A stretch of 36,613 nucleotides of DNA. Origin: Alphaproteobacteria bacterium (GTDB lineage: Bacteria > Pseudomonadota > Alphaproteobacteria > SP197). The translations under genes and the position numbers were made by a program. How positions within the stretch are numbered: the stretch's first letter is position 1; each line of letters opens with the position of its first letter. Shown here in pieces: positions 1 to 11,870 of the stretch. The stretch covers positions 1 to 36,613 of the forward strand of contig JAJEHK010000024.1 in NCBI GenBank assembly GCA_022823765.1, in the 5' to 3' direction. The notes under the pieces are model-generated. The model worked only from the letters and a program-made list of their open reading frames with translations. It had not been told where the DNA came from and made no database searches.

Positions 1-672
1 GGTGCCGTAGTCGTCGGCACAGTCCCGCACACGGGCGAGCATGGATCCCGGCACGCCGAGAAGGTGACAGAGATCGTCATCCCAGCGCCCCTCGCGGATG
101 TTGTAGAGCATGGTCCGCGAGGCATTGGTGGCATCGGTGGCGTGGACCTTGCCATCGGTCAGGTGCCACAGCAGGTAGGTGTCGATGGTGCCGGCCAGAA
201 GGTCGCCGCGTTCGGCACGTTCCCTGGCGCCGTCGACGTGATCGAGAATCCAGGCGATCTTGGTGCCCGAGAAATAGGGATCCGGCAGCAGGCCCGTGCG
301 TTCGGCAATCAGCGCGGTGTGGCCTTCGGCGGCAAGGCGGCGACACATGCCGGAGGTTCTGCGGTCCTGCCAGACAATGGCGGGAGCCACCGGCCGGCCG
401 GTGGCGCGATCCCAGACGACCACGGTTTCACGCTGGTTGGTGATGCCCATGGCGGCGATGGACGAGGGGGCAGCGCCGGACTCGGCCAGTACCCTGCGCA
501 GGACCTCCATGCTGGTCGCGAGAATGTCGTCGGGATCCTGTTCGACCCAGCCGGGCTGCGGAAAGCTCGACCTGGTTTCCGCGCTCGCCTGGCACACGCT
601 GCGCCGGTCGCCATCATGGAGAATGGCGCGACTCGACGTCGTGCTCTGGTCGAGTGCGACAATGAATGCCAC
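1..672 (-). CDS. glpK: Glycerol kinase (FGGY family), partial: 3' end lies outside the window
   Basis: Open minus frame from GTG at 672 to the window edge: VAFIVALDQSTTSSRAILHD...GWVEQDPDDILATSMEVL...GITNQRETVVVWDRATGRPVAPAIVWQDRRT, hallmark GlpK N-terminus. Not in the ORF track because the frame runs off the window. Confidence 0.92.
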   Translation of the reverse strand, partial: MAFIVALDQSTTSSRAILHDGDRRSVCQASAETRSSFPQPGWVEQDPDDILATSMEVLRRVLAESGAAPSSIAAMGITNQRETVVVWDRATGRPVAPAIVWQDRRTSGMCRRLAAEGHTALIAERTGLLPDPYFSGTKIAWILDHVDGARERAERGDLLAGTIDTYLLWHLTDGKVHATDATNASRTMLYNIREGRWDDDLCHLLGVPGSMLARVRDCADDYGT

Positions 673-753
673 CCTTGTGCGTCCCTTCCTTCTTCCGGGA
701 TGCTATCCCGGTCGACGGCGCCCCGACAATGAACATCCGGAGGCAAGACGCCC

Positions 754-2820
754 ATGAGCCGTGATCCGCAGTACGACATCCTGTTCGAACCGGTGGCCAT
801 AGGACCGGTCACGGCACGCAATCGCTTCTACCAGGTGCCGCACTGCAACGGCATGGGAACCCACTATCCCAGCGCCATGGCGGCCATGCGCGGCATGAAG
901 GCGGAGGGTGGCTGGGCGGTGGTCTCCACCGAGGAATGCGACTTCCATCACACCGGTGATATCACGCCCGCCATCGAGGCCCGCCTGTGGACCCGCCAGG
1001 ACATTCCGATCATGGCAAGGATGGTCGACAGCGTGAAACGTCACGGCGCGCTGGCGGCGTGTGAACTGGTCTACGGCGGCATGGCCGGCCACAACCGCCT
1101 GTCGCGCGAGGTGGCAATGGCGCCCGTTGCCATCCCCCTGCAGGACGGGGATCCAGGACAGGCACGGGCGATGGATCGTTCCGACATTGCCCGTTTCCGG
1201 CACTGGCACCGTCAGGCCGTGCTGAGGGCGAGGGAAGCAGGCTTCGACATTGTCTACGTCTACGCCGGGCACAACCTGTGCCTGCTGCAGCACTTCCTGT
1301 CGCGCCGCTACAACACGCGGACCGACGAATACGGTGGATCGATCGAAAACCGGGTGCGTCTCATTCGCGAGGTTCTCGAGGACACCAGGGAGGCAGTCGG
1401 CGACACCATGGGTGTCGCCCTGCGCCTGGCGGTCGATGAACTGGAAGGCGATGAAGGCATCACATCGGATGGTGACGGCCGTGCCGCGGTCGAGCTGCTG
1501 GCCGACCTGCCGGATCTCTGGGACGTCAACCTGAGCGAGTGGGAAAACGACAGCCAGACTGCCCGCTTTGCCGAGGAGGGATTCCAGGAGGACTACACGT
1601 CCTGGGTCAGGCAGGTGACGGGCAAGCCGGTGGTGACGGTGGGCCGCTACACGTCGGTCGACCGCATGGTGAGCCTGGTCAGGCGCGGCCAGACGGATTT
1701 CATCGGTGCTGCCCGGCCTTCGATCGCCGATCCCTTTCTTCCGAAGAAGATCGAGGAGGGACGCATCGATGACATCCGCGAGTGTATCGGCTGCAACATT
1801 TGCGTCTCGGCGGACTTCATGTCGATGCCCATGCGATGCACCCAGAATCCGACCACGGGCGAGGAGTGGCGTCGCGGCTGGCACCCGGAGGATGCCGGCC
1901 CCCGGGGCGGCGATTCCAGCGTTCTCGTGGTCGGTGGCGGACCCGCCGGCCTCGAGGCGGCCCGGGCACTCGGCGAACGCGGTTACAAGGTGACACTGGC
2001 CGAAGCCGGCGACGAACTTGGAGGGCACCTGAGAACGCTGACGCGACTCCCGGGACTGGCCAGCTGGATGAGGGTACGCGACTGGAGAGTCGGTCAGTTG
2101 CACAAGCTTGCCAATGTCGACATCTACCCGGGAAGCAAACTTTCTGGCGATGACATCAAGGGATTCGGTTTCGACCATGTCGCCATCGCCACCGGTTCCC
2201 TCTGGCGCCGCGATGGTGTGGGCCGCTTGCACCGCCGGCCCATCGACGGTGCGGGGACCGCCGGAGTGCTGTCTCCCGACGATGTCATGGCGGGCATCGA
2301 CCTCGACGATCCGGTGGTCATCTTCGATGACGACTACTACTTCATGGCCAGTGTGCTCGCCGAGGTTGCGGCCGCGCAGGGTCGAAGGACGATCTACGTC
2401 ACGCCGTCGGCCGACGTCGCCCCCTGGACCCACAACACCATGGAGCAGGGACGGATCCAGGCGCGCCTCCTCTCGCTCGGCGTCGAACTCGTCCCTGGGC
2501 ACGACATGGTTGCCATCGAAAGCGGAACGGTCGAGGTCGCCTGTGTCTACACCGGTCACCGGCGCCGCCTGGAGCGCGGATCGGTCGTTCTCGTCACCAT
2601 GCGCGACCCGCGCGACGAGCTCCTTGTCGCACTCGCCGACGCTCCCCGGGAGGGAGTCATCAGGAGCGTGACGGCCATCGGCGACTGTCTGGCGCCCGGA
2701 CTTCTGGCCTCGGCCGTCTACAGCGGACATCGCTATGCCCGGGAACTCGACACGGAGGTGCCTGTCGATTTGCCTCCGTTTCGCCGGGAAGTGGTGGAAC
2801 TCTCTTGCGAGTGGCCCTGA
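754..2820 (+). CDS. Trimethylamine/dimethylamine dehydrogenase-like NADH:flavin oxidoreductase (FMN, [4Fe-4S], dinucleotide-binding C-terminus)
   Basis: Collinear with the TMADH family: DILFEPVAIGPVTARNRFYQVPHCNGMG (cysteinyl-FMN Cys region), GFDIVYVYAGH, GGSIENRVR, ARPSIADPFLPKKIEEGRIDDIRECIGCNICV...C (Fe-S Cys), GEEWRRGWHPE, VVGGGPAGLEAARALGERG. Confidence 0.88.
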   Translation: MSRDPQYDILFEPVAIGPVTARNRFYQVPHCNGMGTHYPSAMAAMRGMKAEGGWAVVSTEECDFHHTGDITPAIEARLWTRQDIPIMARMVDSVKRHGALAACELVYGGMAGHNRLSREVAMAPVAIPLQDGDPGQARAMDRSDIARFRHWHRQAVLRAREAGFDIVYVYAGHNLCLLQHFLSRRYNTRTDEYGGSIENRVRLIREVLEDTREAVGDTMGVALRLAVDELEGDEGITSDGDGRAAVELLADLPDLWDVNLSEWENDSQTARFAEEGFQEDYTSWVRQVTGKPVVTVGRYTSVDRMVSLVRRGQTDFIGAARPSIADPFLPKKIEEGRIDDIRECIGCNICVSADFMSMPMRCTQNPTTGEEWRRGWHPEDAGPRGGDSSVLVVGGGPAGLEAARALGERGYKVTLAEAGDELGGHLRTLTRLPGLASWMRVRDWRVGQLHKLANVDIYPGSKLSGDDIKGFGFDHVAIATGSLWRRDGVGRLHRRPIDGAGTAGVLSPDDVMAGIDLDDPVVIFDDDYYFMASVLAEVAAAQGRRTIYVTPSADVAPWTHNTMEQGRIQARLLSLGVELVPGHDMVAIESGTVEVACVYTGHRRRLERGSVVLVTMRDPRDELLVALADAPREGVIRSVTAIGDCLAPGLLASAVYSGHRYARELDTEVPVDLPPFRREVVELSCEWP

Positions 2821-2882
2821 TTTCTTGCGGTGGTCCGGACAAGCCACTATCCATATCCGCCTTGTCCCTTCCGGGTGCCCCC

Positions 2883-4036
2883 ATGCACTTTGACCTCTCG
2901 CAAGAGCAGTCGATGATCGTCGAGACGGTGCGACGGTTTGTCGCCGAGGAACTCGTTCCCCACGAGGATGAGGTCGAGCGCACCGACGACGTGCCGGCGG
3001 CCCTCATCCGGCAGATTCGCCAGCGCGCCATCGACAAGGGGCTCTACGCCATCAACATGCCGGCAGAACTCGGTGGCGGGGGACTCGATGCCCTTGCCGT
3101 GACGCTCTGCGAGATCGAACTCGGCCACACCGCCTTTGCCCTGCAGTATGCAGTGGCCCGTCCATCCAACATCCTGCGCGCCTGCACGGGTTGGCAGGTC
3201 TCCCGCTACCTGCTGCCGACCATTCGTGGCGAGCGTGTCGAATGCCTCGCCATGACCGAGCCCGGCGCCGGTTCCGACCTGCGCGCCATGACCACACGGG
3301 CACGGCGACAGGGTGAGGATTTCATCATCAATGGAACCAAGCACTTCATCAGCTACGCGGATGTGGCCGACTACGTCGTGCTCTTTGCCAGGACGGGCGA
3401 TGAGGGGGGGATCACCAGTTTCCTTGTCGACAAGGGGACTCCCGGCTTCGAGGTGCGCCCGGGGGGCGAGAGCGTCTCGCACAGAGGCTTCCACCATGCC
3501 GAACTGGTGTTCACGGACTGCCGGGTCCACCAGCGCCACATTCTGGGGGAGGAGCACCGCGGCTTCGACGTGGCGCGCGAGTGGCTGGGCGCCACCAGGC
3601 TCACTGTCGCAGCGCAGTGCGTCGGCCGGGCCCGGCGGGTGCTCTCCATGGCTGCCGGGTGGGCGGGAACGAGACGCCAGTTCGGCCGCACCATCGGCAG
3701 GTTCCAGGGAACATCGTTCAAGCTAGCCGACATGATGACCGAGATCGAGGCGGCGGAGCTCCTGGTGCTGCGGGCAGCGGACCGCGAAGCTCGCAGTTGT
3801 GCCACGGACCGTGACTTTGCCATGGCGAAACTCTATGCCAGTGAAATGCTGGGCCGGGTGACGGATCACGCCGTGCAGATTTTCGGGGGCATGGGTCTCA
3901 TGAAGGAGTTCGCTGTGGAGCGATTCTGGCGTGACGCCCGGATCGAGCGAATCTGGGATGGCACCAGCGAGATCCAGCGTCATATTCTTTCGCGCTCGCT
4001 GCTTCGCGAGCATGAAACACCGGAGGGAGCAGGTTG

Positions 4037-4037
<1 letters not shown>
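2883..4037 (+). CDS. Acyl-CoA dehydrogenase
   Basis: MHFDLSQEQSMIVETVRRF...AMTEPGAGSDLRAM...INGTKHFIS...RRQFGRTIGRFQ...QIFGGMGLMKEFAVERFWRDARIERIWDGTSEIQRHI. Start moved from track 2805 to ATG 2883 to fit the family N-terminus. Confidence 0.93.
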
Positions 4038-6044
<2,007 letters not shown>

Positions 6045-6160
6045 CCGGTTGTACAAGGTTCAGGGGGTTCCACTTCGAGAAGTCCACCGAGCCGCTGTTC
6101 GGCCGGGCGAACGAACCGGTGATATGCCGCGATCACGTCTCCGCCGACTCGCCGCGTGAA

Positions 6161-8572
6161 TCAGGTGACTCCCGTTTCTTCAGTCTGTTCGATCTCGCGC
6201 TTGAGTCGTTCCCTGATCTGCTTTGTCGTTTCCTTGGTCCCGTCAAGCGCCATCAGCAACGGCGGGAGGAACAGGAAGTCCACCAGCAACGCCAGGATGA
6301 CTGTCATTCCCACGAGCAGACCAAGAGCCTGATTGGTTGAAATGCTCGATGCACCGAACACCATGAATCCCAGCCCGAACACGACGGTCGTCACGAACAG
6401 GGCCTTGCCCACCGAGCGGAAGGCGGATTGAACGGACTCCGACGGCAACAGCCCGTTCTTTCTCGCCCTTACATACTTGGTCATGAAGTGAATCGTGTCG
6501 TCCACGACGATGCCGAACGCGATGGCAGTGACCACCGACGCCGCGACTCCGACCTCTCCTACCACATAACCCCACAGACCCATCGCCATGATGGCGGGAA
6601 TGAAGTTGGGTATGAGGCTGATCAGGCCGAGGCGCAGGCTCCTGAAGACGAAAAGCAGCAGCAGGGAGACGATTGCCATTGCAACGGCCGTGCCGAGCAA
6701 CATCCCTTCTATGTTTCTCTGTATCGAGTTCGCCCCGACAACTGAAACCCCGGTAGCCCCTGTCTCCAGATCGGGAGCATTGTTCCGGAACCAGGCTTGC
6801 GCGCGATCGTCGAGAGCGATCTTCTCGTCGGTCGAGAGGCTCTTCAGCACGACCGTGACGCGCGTCGTCGAACGCTTGACGTTGATGAGATTGTTCAGAT
6901 CGCGGCCGACCGGAAGAGAGAATTCGTAGAGCAGCAGATACTGTGCTGCCAAGTCCGAGTTGTTCGGAAGAACATAGGCTTCCGGGTCATCGCCATGCAG
7001 ATTCTTGTTCAGGCGTTTCATGACATCGGAAACGGCAAAGACGTGTGCGACCTCCGGCTGGGTCCGATACCACTGAGCAAATGCCTCGACCTGATGCAGG
7101 AACTCCACATCCGTGACACCGCCTTCCCGCCCGGAATCGAGCGAGTACTCGTAGGATTCGACCCCTGTGAAATTCTCGCTGATGAAATCCGTGGACCGCC
7201 GGAACTCGTAACTTTCATCCAGGAGTTCCAGCCAGTTCTCCCTGAGTTCAATCCGCGAGACACCAGCAATGAGAACCACGATCAGGATACCGAAGGACCA
7301 TGGCAGGATCACCCGCCGGGAAATGACGAATCGCCCCAGGAAATCGAAGAAATCCGTCGTTCCTGGACGCAGAGGCCGCACACCCACGGGGACAATCGAC
7401 AGGAATGCGGGCAGAAGGGTCGCTGAATAGACGAAGGCGCACAACGCGCCGAACGCCACCATGTTGCCCATGACCTTGAACGGCGGCATCTCGGCGAAAT
7501 TCAGGCTGAGGAATCCGATTGCGGTCGTGAGCGACGTGAGAAAGACAGGCCACACGTTGATTGCGAGAGAATGAATAGCCGCCTGTTTGCGGTCCATTCC
7601 CTGGCGCAATCCAGCCATCATTCCCTCAATGATGTGCACGGAATGTGCGACGGTGACCGCCATGAGCACGAACAGCGCCGCACCGCTCTCACCGTAGAGC
7701 CTCATGCCGGTCCAGCCGGTGAAGCCCAGCGCCGACAAGATGACCGCAACCAGCATCAGGACGATGGCAACTGTTCCCCAGAGCGAGCGCAACAGGATGA
7801 TGGCAACCAGCAGCATCGTCCCGAGCGCAATGGGGGCGAGAACGGCCATGTCATCGTCAATCGCGTCGCGCATGGCACGATTGAGGACGAGTTCGCCGGT
7901 CAGGTGGTAGTCGATTGTCGCATGCTGCTCACGAGCCTCAGCGGCGATGCCAATGAGGAATTCGGTCACTTCCAGCTTGCCGAGTTCCCGATCCTCGGGC
8001 AGCGCAACGCTGACAACCAGTCCGGCCACCCGACCGTCACGCGAGACAAGTCGCCCGGCAATCTCCTCGGTACCAAGCGCAATTTTCCTGATTCGCTCGA
8101 TGTCATCGTCGCTCAGGGAACTGGCGTCATCGATCAGCGAGCCGACGACCAGTTCGTCCTCGAAGCCTTCACTGTGCGAGTGGTTCGATAGCGAATCGAC
8201 ACGGGTAACATAGGGCGTCTGCCAGAGTTGCTCCGTCAGGTCTTCAATGGCGACGAGCGTCTCCCGCGTGAACACGGTTCCATGGCGCGGCGCTACGGCA
8301 ACGAGTGCGGCGTCAGAGAGGGCGTACGTGGCTTCGAGCTGCTCGAGTGCGACGATGTGCGGATCGTCCTTGCCGAAGTGGTTGCGAACGTCCACGTCCA
8401 CGGCAGTGATGTATTGACCGCCGGCCGCAAGGGCCAGCATGAAGAGCAGGGAGAGGGCAATGGTCAGCCACCGGCGAGCGATGATGAACGATATGGAGGA
8501 TTCCAGAGTCACGGCGGGCTGAGTTCCACGGCCCGGAATCTCATCGTCCTGTTGGGCGCCGCCGTTGGACAA
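6161..8572 (-). CDS. RND-superfamily (MMPL/hydrophobe-exporter type) transporter
   Basis: 803 aa, two repeats each with a TM1 + large periplasmic loop + TM bundle: DIDDDMAVLAPIALGTMLLVAIILL, SAHSVHIIEG-type and AFGIVVDDTIHFMTKYVRA motifs. TTG start; exact start uncertain. Confidence 0.85.
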   Translation of the reverse strand: MSNGGAQQDDEIPGRGTQPAVTLESSISFIIARRWLTIALSLLFMLALAAGGQYITAVDVDVRNHFGKDDPHIVALEQLEATYALSDAALVAVAPRHGTVFTRETLVAIEDLTEQLWQTPYVTRVDSLSNHSHSEGFEDELVVGSLIDDASSLSDDDIERIRKIALGTEEIAGRLVSRDGRVAGLVVSVALPEDRELGKLEVTEFLIGIAAEAREQHATIDYHLTGELVLNRAMRDAIDDDMAVLAPIALGTMLLVAIILLRSLWGTVAIVLMLVAVILSALGFTGWTGMRLYGESGAALFVLMAVTVAHSVHIIEGMMAGLRQGMDRKQAAIHSLAINVWPVFLTSLTTAIGFLSLNFAEMPPFKVMGNMVAFGALCAFVYSATLLPAFLSIVPVGVRPLRPGTTDFFDFLGRFVISRRVILPWSFGILIVVLIAGVSRIELRENWLELLDESYEFRRSTDFISENFTGVESYEYSLDSGREGGVTDVEFLHQVEAFAQWYRTQPEVAHVFAVSDVMKRLNKNLHGDDPEAYVLPNNSDLAAQYLLLYEFSLPVGRDLNNLINVKRSTTRVTVVLKSLSTDEKIALDDRAQAWFRNNAPDLETGATGVSVVGANSIQRNIEGMLLGTAVAMAIVSLLLLFVFRSLRLGLISLIPNFIPAIMAMGLWGYVVGEVGVAASVVTAIAFGIVVDDTIHFMTKYVRARKNGLLPSESVQSAFRSVGKALFVTTVVFGLGFMVFGASSISTNQALGLLVGMTVILALLVDFLFLPPLLMALDGTKETTKQIRERLKREIEQTEETGVT

Positions 8573-9103
8573 GGATGGCCCCCCGGCTTGGAACTTGCGG
8601 GCAGCATCTCCAATGTCGCGCGGCAGGCGATGAGCAGAAGGTTAACCGCCATTCGGGGTCCTACCCACTGGTGTCCGAGGCCATAGGATGCGCTGACCCC
8701 GCGTCCCGGATGTTCCTTGCGGTTTGGCAGGGACAGGAGATCGGTTGAAGCACAGGGCTGTCATGAAACGATTCTGACTGCACGGGCCGACAAGAGCAAG
8801 GCCCCGATCCTGTCAAGATCTCGCCCGCCGACGGGACATGATCGCGTGTCGCCCCTCTTGGCAAGGAGACCGGTCTTCGACAGTCTTCGGCAATGACGAT
8901 GGAACGGTTCTAGGGAAACTGGGTCCCTGGTGGTTGTAGGCGCGTTTCGCGGACTTGTGGCTTGATCATGAGGGAAAGCTGCGCCCCGGTCCGTTGCCAT
9001 GACCCGCCCAATACCGTAGTACACGACCGGCTCCCTCTGCCGTCGAGTCGATTGATCGGGGCGCAAGAATCAGCAGCCACCGGACCCGGGAAGTCCGTTT
9101 CGC

Positions 9104-10180
9104 ATGCAGACAACTCCGAATGAGTCAGGCCGCGCCGCTTCGCTTTTTCCGTTTCCGGACGGCTGGTACTTTGTCGTCTGTCGCAAGACGATTGAGAAGG
9201 GGAAACTGCTTCGGAAAACCTGGCTTGGCGAACCGCTCGTTGTCTGGTGCAATGATGACGGTGAAGTCTGTGTGGCGAAGGCGGTGTGCCCGCATCTGGG
9301 CTCGGATCTGGGGCCGGAAGTCGGAGGTCGGGTGCGCAACGGTCGTCTCGTTTGTCCTTTTCACGGGTTCGAATACGACATTACCGGTCAGTGCATCGCG
9401 ACGCCCCATGCGCCGGCGCCCAGGTCCGCCAGGCTGGCGGTGTTCGAGATACGTGAAATTCTGGGTCTCATCTTTGCCTGGTGGAGTGAGGTCGGGCGAC
9501 CGCCGCAATGGGAACTGCCCGCGCCGCATACGGAAACCGGCTGGAGCGATATGGAATTCTGGAGTGTCCGGTTCAAGGGACATCCCCAGGAAACAAGCGA
9601 GAACTCCGTCGATCTCGGGCATCTGCGATACCTGCACGGCTACGACAACGTGAGCGCGGTTGGTCCGGTGACGGTCGAGGGCGCCTGGCTCAAGAGTTGC
9701 TTCGACTTCAAGCGGACCCAGACTGTCGCAGGGATAAAGTGCTTCAAGTACGATGTCTCTGCCGTGACACATGTGTACGGGCTCGGCTATTCGCTCGTCG
9801 AGGTTCGCGAACGGTCCATCGACATGGAGACCCGTTTGTGGGTGTTCGCGACGCCGATCGATGGCGAAGTCGTCGACTTGACGCTGGTCAGCCAGCTGCG
9901 ATGGCTGACCCGGCCTAGGCGACCCATCGTCGGGTTGCGCTTCCTTCCCCCGCGCCTGCGCACCCGGGTCATGGGCAAGATCATCATGGCGGCCCAGAAA
10001 CGGGACGTTTTGCAGGACGTTGTCCTCTGGAGCCGGAAAAGTTATCTGCCCCAGCCACGGCTCTGTCGCTCGGATGGCCCGATCGGCAAGTTCCGGCGCT
10101 ACTGCGAACAGTTCTACCCGGACGGCCAGGTCGTCGGACGGAATGAAGCGGCGCGGCTCCCGGTTCGCACCTCGAGGTAG
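9104..10180 (+). CDS. Rieske non-heme iron oxygenase, aromatic-ring-hydroxylating/cholesterol-7-desaturase-like
   Basis: Rieske CPHLGSDLGPEVGGRVRNGRLVCPFHG (CxH...CxxH), mononuclear Fe motif ENSVDLGHLRYLHGY (DxxHxxxxH), C-terminal RRYCEQFYP as in KshA/DAF-36-like proteins. Confidence 0.88.
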   Translation: MQTTPNESGRAASLFPFPDGWYFVVCRKTIEKGKLLRKTWLGEPLVVWCNDDGEVCVAKAVCPHLGSDLGPEVGGRVRNGRLVCPFHGFEYDITGQCIATPHAPAPRSARLAVFEIREILGLIFAWWSEVGRPPQWELPAPHTETGWSDMEFWSVRFKGHPQETSENSVDLGHLRYLHGYDNVSAVGPVTVEGAWLKSCFDFKRTQTVAGIKCFKYDVSAVTHVYGLGYSLVEVRERSIDMETRLWVFATPIDGEVVDLTLVSQLRWLTRPRRPIVGLRFLPPRLRTRVMGKIIMAAQKRDVLQDVVLWSRKSYLPQPRLCRSDGPIGKFRRYCEQFYPDGQVVGRNEAARLPVRTSR

Positions 10181-10864
10181 TCCGGGGCGCGTATCTAGGA
10201 GCGAGAGCGTGGCACGGCGATGTGGGGAACCCCCGTCTGTCCCGGATCATGTGGCAAGCTTGCCGGCGTAGATGTTGTCGTTGGCGGGTGTATGGGCGAT
10301 GTCTCGGTCGCTCAGGTCGCGTTCTCTGGCAGTCTGGCTCCTCTCTGCCTTGTCGCGATGGTTGCGCAGCGTCCGCATGACCTTGGGCCAGCCGCGCGAA
10401 TTGTGGCCAGGATGCGGCGATCGGTCTCGAACCGTCGGGGGCGGCAGTATGGTTTCAAGCCTCACGGAGATGTTCGCAGGCATGCCAGATTTCGACCAAC
10501 GATGCCTCGGACGGGCGAAACAGCCCCGCCCAGGGTCCGGGCATCGCACCGCCGTGACCAGATCCGTCCCCCAGGACCGCCCCGATTCTCGCAGCTGACC
10601 GATGGTCAGGAGTCGAGAAATCAGATGTTAAAGCACAATGTTGCATCCGCGTTGCGAGGCGTGTACTTGACCCTGACGCTTGGCGCACAGGAGGGACTGT
10701 TGCCGGGTCCTTGGCGCCCGGTCGCCGCTTGGATGGCGTTCCGGCTGGCGGCAGTCGTGACGTCATTGCGCATCGAGGTCCTGTGGGCAACAAGGGGGGC
10801 GGCCTCTTGCTTTCCTGAAGCGTTGCATGACTGTAGGATCGGGGCACTCGATGGAGGGTGAGGC

Positions 10865-11857
10865 ATGCTGATCAGGAGTCCGCGCAGATGGGAAATCGCG
10901 GAGAACCAGGTGACGTCCGAAAGCCATTGGCTCGACCGCCGCCGTCTTGTGAAGGCGATCGCTGCCGGACCGGTGCTCGCGGCAGGATGGCCCGCCGTCG
11001 CTCCTGCGGCCTCCGATGTCGTGGAGCTTGCTCGCGAGCAGGCCTCAGGAGACCCCACCAGCGACCTTTATCCCGCTGCACTCAATCCGGGCTTTGCCGA
11101 TGCCGGGCGCGAGGTGACGGTGGAAGAGGAAAATCTCACCTACAACAACTTCTACGAATTCGGCAGTTTCAAGGAGATCTGGCAACGCGCCGCGGACCTG
11201 CCGCGCCGTCCCTGGTCGATCACCTTTGACGGCCTTGTCGAGGAACCCCGGACGATCGACATCGACACCCTGATCCGCTCGTTCAGCCTCGAGGAACGGA
11301 TCTACCGGCATCGCTGCGTGGAAGCGTGGTCCATGGTCGTGCCGTGGACAGGGTTCACCTTGCGCGACCTTGTGGATTTCGCCCGACCGCTCGGTTCGGC
11401 ACGCTATGTCGTCATGCAGACCTTCCATGACCCCGATGTCGCTCCCGGACAGGCGGGGTGGTATCCCTGGCCCTACACGGAGGGTGTTACCATCGAGGAA
11501 GCGGCCAACGACCTCGCCTTCATGGTGACCGGCGCCTACGGACAGCCCATGGCCAACCAGTTCGGCGTGCCGCTGCGCCTCCACCTTCCCTGGAAGTACG
11601 GATTCAAGTCCATCAAGTCCATCGTCAGGGTGTCGTTCACCGAGGAACGGCCGCTGACTTTCTGGGAAGAGGTGGCGGGGAACGAGTACGGGTTCTGGGC
11701 CAACGTCAATCCCGAAGTGCCCCACCGGCGCTGGAGCCAGGCCACGGAACGCGTCCTTGGCACCGGAGAGAGGGTCCCCACCGAGATCTACAACGGCTAC
11801 GGCGCCGAAGTGGCCTCTCTCTACGCCGGTGTTGAGGGAGAAGCCCTCTTCATGTAG
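10865..11857 (+). CDS. msrP: Protein-methionine-sulfoxide reductase catalytic subunit (Moco enzyme)
   Basis: Tat-like RRRLVKAIAAGPVLAAG; NNFYEFGSFKEIW, YRHRCVEAWSMVVPWTGF (Moco Cys), YPWPYTEGVTIEEA, LHLPWKYGFKSIKSI are YedY/MsrP signatures. Confidence 0.93.
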   Translation: MLIRSPRRWEIAENQVTSESHWLDRRRLVKAIAAGPVLAAGWPAVAPAASDVVELAREQASGDPTSDLYPAALNPGFADAGREVTVEEENLTYNNFYEFGSFKEIWQRAADLPRRPWSITFDGLVEEPRTIDIDTLIRSFSLEERIYRHRCVEAWSMVVPWTGFTLRDLVDFARPLGSARYVVMQTFHDPDVAPGQAGWYPWPYTEGVTIEEAANDLAFMVTGAYGQPMANQFGVPLRLHLPWKYGFKSIKSIVRVSFTEERPLTFWEEVAGNEYGFWANVNPEVPHRRWSQATERVLGTGERVPTEIYNGYGAEVASLYAGVEGEALFM

Positions 11858-11870
11858 CCGGTGTCGTGGT

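Noticed and set aside
703-2847. 714-aa minus-strand ORF
   Set aside because: Antisense shadow of the TMADH-like gene; low-complexity, no family motif; typical of high-GC third-position bias.
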